The notes under the pieces were generated by a model that had not been told where the DNA came from, searched no databases, and saw only the letters and a list, made by a program, of their open reading frames with translations. A program made the translations under genes and the position numbers. Shown here piece after piece: positions 7,482 to 13,029 of a stretch of DNA of 13,029 nt; within the stretch, counting starts at the first letter, position 1; each line of letters begins with the position of its first letter. Source of the stretch: Phoronis ovalis (taxonomy: Eukaryota > Phoronida > Phoronidae); the NCBI GenBank assembly GCA_028565635.1, contig JAOXYB010015443.1, positions 1 to 13,029 on the forward strand. Direction: 5' to 3'.

Positions 7482-7550
7482 ACTGCTGTGCATCTCCACG
7501 AATGTCAGAATACAAATATGTAACAGTGCAAAGGCTATTACACATTCACA
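7482..7550 (+). other. probable 5' leader segment of NPHP3 with upstream AUGs
   Basis: It follows the acceptor TTGTCTTTCAG. It contains a weak-context ATG at 7502, which opens a 20-codon frame running past the NPHP3 start and ending in TAG at 7562-7564. It also has a minimal ATG-TAA at 7518-7523. The leader assignment is an inference. Confidence 0.45.
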
Positions 7551-7642
7551 ATGGGAACGGGTAGTTCTGTCCTACCTCATGGGGACGAGCAGGAATTCCG
7601 AATACCGATAGAAGTTAAACCAAGAGGAAAGCTTGGATTAAG
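7551..7642 (+). CDS. NPHP3: NPHP3 exon 1 (start codon, myristoylation signal)
   Basis: It encodes [11 protein letters not shown], an acidic patch and [14 protein letters not shown], then two bases of Arg. Donor AAG|GTAGTG, 92 nt, phase 2 out. Gly2 and Ser6 satisfy the N-myristoyltransferase rule. The following basic residues could add membrane affinity. Confidence 0.93.
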
Positions 7643-10600
7643 GTAGTGAAGCGCATACTGTTAAATTGTTAGATTTCTCAATAAAAGTTAAGTTAGAATT
7701 GAAGCTGTTTGACAGTCTTAGAACATTAATGGTACTTAACCGATTTTTTCAATTTATTATGTTCATCATATGTACGTATAAAAAGACTATATATTTAGCA
7801 GAAAAGGAATTTTGTTTTAGAAATAATTTCAATTTGACATGCTACCCAGTTTGACATTGTCATCTTTCAGTTTTGGCTTAACTATATTTTGGTTGTTGGT
7901 CAGGAAGAATTTAAAATTTCAAGTTTTCACTTGCAACCTTGTCTTCTGACCTTATGATTTTATGGATATATTTAAACATCTACCTTGAATTACAAAAATG
8001 CAGTATAAATAATTATTGTGATTGCAATGTATATTTTTACACGTTTTGTAGCTTAAATGAAATGTTTTCTACCTCTAGAATTTACCTGTAATATAATGTG
8101 GATAATGAGAATTCTAATATTTTTGTAGATCTGTTGGTTCATTTGGGTTTAAACCTAAAGGAGGAAGTCTAAGATCGGCCTTGTCTGTTGACTTGGAGAA
8201 TCCTGAAGTCGAGCGTATCAGGAAAGAATTTGAAATGTACAGAATGCAAAAAGAAAATGAAATGGCTAATATGCAGAAAAAAGAACAAAAACTTGAGATT
8301 GATAACAAAAAGCTTAGGGCAGAGTCACAAGCTTTGCAGGTATTTATTTATATAGAAATGGACCCCGCGATACTCTCGGGTACAATCCTCATGTAGTTTA
8401 CAATAGCCATATAATATTAGTGTTTGGGTTAAATGCTAGGAACTGCCACTGAGAAGATATATAACGTACAAATACGCAGCGGACACAGAATGTACAACAG
8501 CAACTGTAAAATATTCTGTAAATGACAACATAAATGATATACTGGACACACTTACACTTCAACAGAGGTGTGTGCCTAGACGTATTATTGGTGACAAAAA
8601 GTGTGTCCTTTCATTTAGCAGTATAGTTGCTTATTTGTTACATGGCATTTTTTTTTATACAGAATACATATATAGTGGAACTTCTGAGCTGCAGTTATGG
8701 TTTGCAACTTATATTGTCAGAAGATCACCTGTCAGGGTTACTAACTGATAATTTGTTGCATTGTGGAGTTCCAAACTTATGTTTAAGGGACTTATATGTC
8801 TTTTTTTTACTTTAAGAGATGTTTTGATTTAAGTTGTACAGGGGAGGGGAGCAGGCATTTTTTAGATGACCCATATTGTATTTAATATCATATTACACAC
8901 TTCTATATATGTACATGAATTGATTAGAAACCCAACACCTTTGTTAAAATGCCTTCCCCCTCCCCCAACCCTCCCGTACAACTGAAAGCAAAACAACCAC
9001 AATTGGGAACCTTACGTAGACAGCTTTATCAATGTTCGTAGGAAAACACATTGGGTGCATATTCTCTTCATTTTACAGAAAAGGTGTAGTCGGCTGCGCT
9101 CAGATAAAGATTGCGCGTATGAAGCAGAGGCCCAAGCCTTAACAAGAGCCCATGCATTTGAAAGTGATAGAGATAAGGTCCAGAGACAATTTAAGGTAAA
9201 TTAGAAACAAACTTAATTATGTCATTTTCAAGAATGACAGAACATAACAACACACTGATGTATTCATTACATTTTCAATAGTGCTGGCATCTAGTGGTTT
9301 TATAACATTCTTGGTGGTATCCAAAAGAAAGCTCTAAAAATTGGTTGTCGACATCCATGAAGCATAATATCACCACCATCATGTGATAGCAGGTTTTTGC
9401 AATGTGCAAGATGCATCTGGAACCAGAACTAAGATTTTTGCTGAAAGCACAATCAACAAGAATGAACGCAAGTTTATGGTGCTGATCCTAAAGCCCAACA
9501 AAGCGACACACAGATCTTTTATCACCAGAATACCATCCTATCCGCCGAACACAATGATTCTCTTAGTATACACTCTTGGCGAATCGTTGCGGTAATTACC
9601 GATGTTTCTGTGTATTTGACATATATTGAATCCAGGGCTCCGATATAAAATCGCCCCAATCAGAGGCCTCATTTCAAGCGGCTTCTGGATCAAGTAAACA
9701 AGCAACACATGCTCTGTGTAGATATGAATTTAAGCCCCTCAAAATTATTGATCCTCAGAAATACAATATATAAGAAAAAAAAACACAAAAAATAGCTCAC
9801 CTCCAGCAGGATTATCATATTTTTATCCAGCTACAATTTTATGTCAAGCAAACACAGATAAAGTTATTATTTTAAGTATTTTATGGCACTGTCTTGTTCT
9901 AACTCCGACTATGTCGTGTGAGATTGGATATTTTGGTATAGATGATTGGCAGGGGTTTCCTTAGGCAGAACCACATGTTATATCCCCGATTATATCCACC
10001 GGTATTTTTGCAGATATGTCGTCAAAGGCGACATAACATTTTTTAAAAATGTCATGCTAATCAAATCACACTTGATATCAATTAATTCTAAATAAATAGC
10101 TCAACAAATACAAAAGGAAACAAATTCAATAGGACATTTTCAAGCCATGAGAAAACCACCCACCCCCACATGCGAGGTTGAGTAACCCGAGTACGAAACT
10201 TTAATTATTTTAGTTATAGAGGCGGTGGTTGAAACTTTAAAATTGAAGAGTAAGGCAATATTTCGGAAAATATGTGTTTATTTACCTTAATAAAAAACCT
10301 GTATCAACAGCCAAAATTACTAGAAAAATATCCAAATACATACGCCTTAGTCCGGGCTTATAGTTAATAGAAATAACTGTGATCGTAACTAATTTTCTTC
10401 CATCGCACGGCCAAACTGTGAACAGGTTAGTGAATCACAAATCTCGGCATTATCCATTTTGTCAGAAAACCTCAATCATTCCTTTATTGAATCACAGTGA
10501 CAAATTACTGGCACTATTTAGAGACATTTTAACCAAAACGATCGCAAACTGTCCCATTGTCAATCCCATCTTCGCAATTCCATCTCACACTTCTGTTTGT

Positions 10601-12649
10601 GTCCTTTATAAAGATCGATTTGATTTGCTGTTTCTGGCCCAGGGCCTGACCTACTTTTCCGTTTGTCATTTAGGGGCGCTATGGTCAAATGCACGAATGT
10701 CTGGTCTAGTAAGCCAAGGGTAAATACAGGAACGTATGTGAGAATATTCCCTTGGGGTGTACCATCCCAACAGAAATAGTAGATGGATGGCATAAAAGTC
10801 AGCGAAATAAACATTTAGGGAAGCTTAGTTACACCATAAAGATCTGAGTAACCACATTAGTGGTGGACTCGGTCTTGTTTAAAGAGCAATGATAGACAAG
10901 AGACATGTCTACAATTAGGAAATTTAATTGTCATTATTGTTATTAGGTCAGAGGTCACTGGCCTATTTTTGTTACAATTTTGTTTTGTATCGTTGTTCTA
11001 GTTTTATTGTATTCAAGTTTGTTGAAGTCCATTTCACTGACTGATGCTATTTTGTAGTTATTCCGGGAAACAAAAGAAAAAGAAATTCAGGCACTCTTGA
11101 AATCAAAACGTCAAATAGAGAATCGCCTTGCACAAGTTGCTCCGGATATGGTACCTGATGACATTGAAACTTCTTCGAGGACAGGTTTAGAAAACTCGAG
11201 TATAATAGGTACTTGAACAGTACATAAACAATTACACACTGTTAAAACTCTTCTGAAAAATGCATTTAAAAAAAACAAACTTGAGCATATTTTATGATCT
11301 TGAGCTTTTTAATATGTATAACAAACATATTAAATATCACAAAAATTTGAAATCCTAAAAATGTAGTAAAAAATTGCGGAGCTTCCAAGTTTTTCCAAAT
11401 AACTTACTGTTGACCTTTATACTTACTGAGCAAAACTATTCATAGGGACTGGTCATCCTGGTCACTGGTGGGCGGCCTTAGAAAGCGAGCCGTCACTAGG
11501 TAGCAGTGTTCAACTTCATCAACCAACTTTCCGTGGGCCAGAGTTCGCTCATACCATGGTAGAATTGGACGGACCATTTACTAATGTTAATAAAGGTATG
11601 TCTCGGTAAAAATGTAAAGTTCAAGCATTGAAACAGTAGTACGTAAAGTCTGGGTCTATTTTTCAAAGGTGTGTAAGTTAAACTTGAATAAAAGCTCAAG
11701 CTGAAATTCTGAGTTGCTTCAAAAGCTTTAAAAAACAATTTATTGATGTGTTTAGAGAAAAAAATCTCCTAAAATCAAAACTAATTTGATGAACACTGGA
11801 GGTATTCTGTGGTCAGTTAAATGTCGCTCCTGTTATTGTAGGAAATCATAAATGTTCGTGTTAAATAACAAACAATCCATGTGAAAAATCTAAAACTTTG
11901 AAACAATTGATCTTATTCTGCATACAGAAGCAACAAATTCTGCATTTGTCACAGAAATATCACATTCTGCGCAGCTTTGCATATATTATACAGGTGATCT
12001 TTCGAAGTTTTAACAAAAATATGAAATTAGGTCAAAAACATTCATTTAATAAAAATATCAAACTCACCACAACACAGTGAGGTATATATATACTATATAC
12101 TGAGGTAACTTCAAGATAGCACTACAACCACCTCAAGAACCTTCACACACATTCAAGTGTGTTCGATTGTATTCAAGTGTGTTCGATTGTATTCGAAGGT
12201 TTTGAAAGTGCTTGTAGCGCCATCTTGGAAATTTCCTTGTAAACAGCCGCAGTGCTGTGATGAGTTTGATCTTGATTAAATAATCTATTTTTGCGAAAAA
12301 CAATTCCACGGCAAAAGTGGAACGTTTTCTGCGGGATTCTATGCGTTGCACGGTATTGTGGAATACCGTAGGGAAATGAAAAACAGTAAAGATGTCGATA
12401 TGAAACTTGACAAGTTTACCAGTGTGATTAATTGTTATTAGACAAGCACAAATTATGGTTAGCCTCTTATTTGCAGAGGGACATGGTATATCACGTTTTG
12501 CATTTATTTTAACAGATGACTGGACTGCAGTTGCTGACAGTGTTGGCCAGGGTTTGCCCAGCGATGATGATATAACTACAAGCTGTGTTATCAAACTGTA
12601 CATTTCAGCTACCAGAGATATGCAGGTTGAAACGGAAAGTTTCATTAAG
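7551..12649 (+). CDS. NPHP3: nephrocystin-3, six N-terminal exons, 3' part outside window
   Basis: NPHP3 is a ciliary protein of the inversin compartment, mutated in nephronophthisis. It is carried to cilia as a myristoylated cargo of UNC119 and ARL3 (known from vertebrates). Six exons join in phase into 285 residues. Residues 1-6 (MGTGSS) are an N-myristoylation signal, as in human MGTASS. Residues 18-27 ([10 protein letters not shown]) match IPVEVKPKAR. Residues 54 to about 166 are a charged coiled coil with [34 protein letters not shown] and [14 protein letters not shown]. Then come [11 protein letters not shown] and FRGPEFAH. Residues 241-285 begin a DUF4062-like domain. The human protein is 1,330 residues, so the P-loop and TPR regions lie beyond base 13029. 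The ATG has A at -3 and G at +4. Confidence 0.95.
7643..8128 (+). other. NPHP3 intron 1
   Basis: AT-rich, with a 62-codon frame at 7666-7854 that matches nothing I know. No other feature seen. Confidence 0.6.
8129..8339 (+). CDS. NPHP3: NPHP3 exon 2 (coiled coil start)
   Basis: Acceptor ATTTTTGTAG, donor CAG|GTATTT, 211 nt, phase 2 in and phase 0 out. It encodes a Gly/Ser/Phe-rich stretch ([16 protein letters not shown]), then [12 protein letters not shown] and [16 protein letters not shown]. Human counterparts are YERLRKEYEIFR and LDTENKRLRAELQALQ. The exon ends exactly at the conserved ALQ. Confidence 0.96.
8340..9078 (+). other. NPHP3 intron 2
   Basis: Holds the 152-bp inverted-repeat element at 8832-8983. 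It also has a 10-bp inverted pair (GGACACACTT near 8544, AAGTGTGTCC near 8599). The rest is AT-rich without features. Confidence 0.6.
8832..8983. mobile_element. small MITE-like inverted-repeat element
   Basis: The ends AGTTGTACAGGGGAGGGG and, inverted at 8946-8983, AGTTGTACGGGAGGG followed by a G-rich run and GGCATTTT, form arms of about 31 and 38 bases with small gaps. The whole is 152 bp with no coding capacity. A target duplication is not evident. The C/G-rich arms stand out from the AT-rich intron. Confidence 0.55.
9079..9195 (+). CDS. NPHP3: NPHP3 exon 3 (coiled coil)
   Basis: Acceptor TTCATTTTACAG, donor AAG|GTAAAT, 117 nt, phase 0 on both sides. It encodes [20 protein letters not shown] and [14 protein letters not shown], against FEHDRDKVKRQFK in human. 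It is a heptad-like charged helix. Confidence 0.95.
9196..11057 (+). other. NPHP3 intron 3
   Basis: The longest intron (1.86 kb). Two blocks, about 9340-9740 and 10370-10830, are less AT-rich than their surroundings and carry open frames of 70 and 114 codons. I do not recognise them; they may be decayed repeats. At 10015-10035 there is a 7-bp hairpin (TATGTCG/CGACATA), followed by an ACATTTTT/AAAAATGT palindrome. A perfect AGGTCA-G-AGGTCA lies near the 3' end. Confidence 0.55.
10945..10957 (+). promoter_or_regulatory. perfect DR1 nuclear-receptor motif in intron
   Basis: AGGTCA-G-AGGTCA is the direct-repeat-1 site for RXR, HNF4 or COUP-type receptors. It lies 100 bases before exon 4. No other sign of an enhancer is visible, so function is doubtful. 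Confidence 0.25.
11058..11208 (+). CDS. NPHP3: NPHP3 exon 4 (end of coiled coil)
   Basis: Acceptor TATTTTGTAG, donor ATAG|GTACTT, 151 nt, phase 0 in and phase 1 out. It encodes [20 protein letters not shown] and [10 protein letters not shown], against [20 protein letters not shown] in human. An acidic/Ser-rich linker ([10 protein letters not shown]) follows. Confidence 0.95.
11209..11445 (+). other. NPHP3 intron 4
   Basis: A short AT-rich intron; nothing seen in it apart from the splice sites. Confidence 0.6.
11446..11595 (+). CDS. NPHP3: NPHP3 exon 5 (SEPS / FRGPEFAH segment)
   Basis: Acceptor TATTCATAG, donor AAAG|GTATGT, 150 nt, phase 1 in and out. It encodes [25 protein letters not shown] and [11 protein letters not shown]. 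Human has [23 protein letters not shown] and VEGPFANVNR. This is the most strongly conserved block of the gene in the window. The acceptor has an average pyrimidine tract. Confidence 0.95.
11596..12515 (+). other. NPHP3 intron 5
   Basis: AT-rich, with a TATATA-rich stretch near 12082-12100 and the inverted-repeat element at 12107-12233. A 170-codon minus-strand frame covers its right half and exon 6; I regard it as chance. Confidence 0.6.
12107..12233. mobile_element. MITE-like inverted repeat enclosing a 20-bp tandem repeat
   Basis: The arm 12107-12144 pairs with 12195-12233 at roughly 80% (AAGATAGCACTACAA against AAGATGGCGCTACAA). Between them a 20-base unit beginning ATTCAAGTGTG is repeated twice in tandem (12151-12190), with a diverged third start at 12191. 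The total is about 127 bp. It is non-coding. Confidence 0.6.
12516..12649 (+). CDS. NPHP3: NPHP3 exon 6 (start of DUF4062-like domain)
   Basis: Acceptor TTATTTTAACAG, donor AAG|GTAAAT, 134 nt, phase 1 in and phase 0 out. It encodes [13 protein letters not shown], a short acidic loop and [20 protein letters not shown]. Human NPHP3 has DDWDIAVASLL and [20 protein letters not shown] at this point. The [10 protein letters not shown] core resembles the FISSTFRDMQAER signature of DUF4062 domains. Confidence 0.93.
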
Positions 12650-13029
12650 GTAAATGATAGGCTGAGTCGGTCATTCTTTTGCGTGATTGTCTTTTAAAAA
12701 TGAAGTCGTTAATAGACTATTTGCATGTACTTGTTGGAGCCACCAGTCTCAGACCCAAACAATCTCAGCATGCCACATTCTGTGAATGAACAATGACGCG
12801 ATTCATTCACAAAACGCATCCTTTGCATGCTGAGCCAAAACCAAAAAAAAATCTTATGTTCTGTGATCTAAGAAATTCCCTCCTGGTACCAGTACAGTAT
12901 TGAAAGGGTCTGACTGTAGCTCCCTCAAGTGGAAAATGTAGCACCAACAAAAAACAATGTTTTGCACCTCCTTCGATTAAAATATCATAAATGCTTTCTT
13001 CAAGGACAAACAAATAATAGTTTGAGTTA
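12650..13029 (+). other. NPHP3 intron 6 (partial)
   Basis: After the exon 6 donor no continuation of the domain is found before the window ends. It contains the nested inverted repeat at 12764-12834 and an A-run. Confidence 0.6.
12764..12834. repeat. nested double inverted repeat (71 bp)
   Basis: The outer arms CTCAGCATGC (12764-12773) and GCATGCTGAG (12825-12834) are perfect. The inner arms GTGAATGAA (12782-12790) and TTCATTCAC (12802-12810) are perfect, with an 11-base loop. Unpaired bulges of 8 and 14 bases lie between. It could form a cruciform, or be a foldback relic. Confidence 0.8.

Larger units (their letters stand above)
6274..7550. other. divergent intergenic region between RADX and NPHP3
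   Basis: 1.28 kb between the two start codons. The sites recognised are all in 6266-6505, close to RADX. A likely NPHP3 leader exon ends at 6601 (CATAAG|GTAATA), and a strong acceptor (TTGTCTTTCAG) at 7481 precedes 69 bases of leader. The span 6602-7481 would then be a leader intron. It shows no feature beyond a short hairpin near 6976-6991, and antisense frames there look like chance. Confidence 0.55.

Noticed and set aside
7194-7499. 101-codon minus-strand frame between the two genes
   Set aside because: It lies antisense to the likely NPHP3 leader intron and acceptor. No motif or family resemblance.
8114-8308. 64-codon minus-strand frame rich in Ser, Phe and Cys
   Set aside because: Antisense shadow of the coiled-coil codons of NPHP3 exon 2.
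11153-11175. CTGATGA ... GAAAC resembling a hammerhead ribozyme core
   Set aside because: Only four bases separate the two core elements, too few for stem II, and it lies in the coding frame of NPHP3 exon 4.
12133-12645. 170-codon minus-strand frame, the longest in the window
   Set aside because: It is antisense to NPHP3 exon 6 and runs through an intron and an inverted-repeat element. No recognisable motif; chance frame.

Overview
The window is AT-rich, intron-rich animal nuclear DNA. It has GT-AG introns of roughly 0.2 to 1.9 kb, homopolymer runs, short tandem repeats and many small inverted repeats. The style fits a marine lophotrochozoan, most likely a bivalve mollusc. That placement is an inference from genome style and from one dispersed repeat type, not from a diagnostic gene. 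Open reading frames are short because the real genes are cut into exons of about 60 to 230 bases.

Two protein-coding genes lie head to head. On the minus strand, from 6273 leftward and off the left edge, are eight exons of an orthologue of RADX (formerly CXorf57). RADX is an RPA1-like, OB-fold, single-stranded-DNA-binding protein that controls RAD51 at stalled replication forks. Exons 2 to 8 join in frame. They encode about 360 residues: the first OB fold, a linker, and the second OB fold with the tract that follows it. The C-terminal half lies outside the window.

On the plus strand, from 7551 rightward and off the right edge, are six exons of an orthologue of NPHP3 (nephrocystin-3), a protein of the ciliary inversin compartment. 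They give 285 continuous in-frame residues: an N-myristoylation motif, a basic stretch, a long coiled coil, the conserved SEPS / FRGPEFAH segment, and the start of a domain that resembles DUF4062. The NACHT-like and TPR parts lie beyond the window.

Between the two start codons is a divergent promoter region (6274-7550). A 240-base block next to RADX holds a YY1-like site over the RADX start codon, a 10-bp inverted repeat, a palindromic CACGTG E-box, a full CRE (TGACGTCA), an ETS-type GGAA core and an RFX X-box. The X-box is the usual mark of ciliary genes. NPHP3 probably has a spliced 5' leader (exon ending near 6601, acceptor at 7481) with small upstream ORFs.

The introns hold most of the remaining structure: a 66-bp palindrome (220-285), 32-bp and 52-bp tandem repeats (2404-2758), degenerate repeats (4904-5432), MITE-like inverted repeats at 5643-5989, 8832-8983 and 12107-12233, and a nested inverted repeat at 12764-12834. 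One of these, 5643-5989, overlaps the 5' edge of RADX exon 2. I see no tRNA, rRNA, CRISPR array or prokaryotic signal. The most interesting points are the RADX-NPHP3 divergent pairing with its composite promoter, the repeat overlapping a coding exon, and the DUF4062-like motif in NPHP3.
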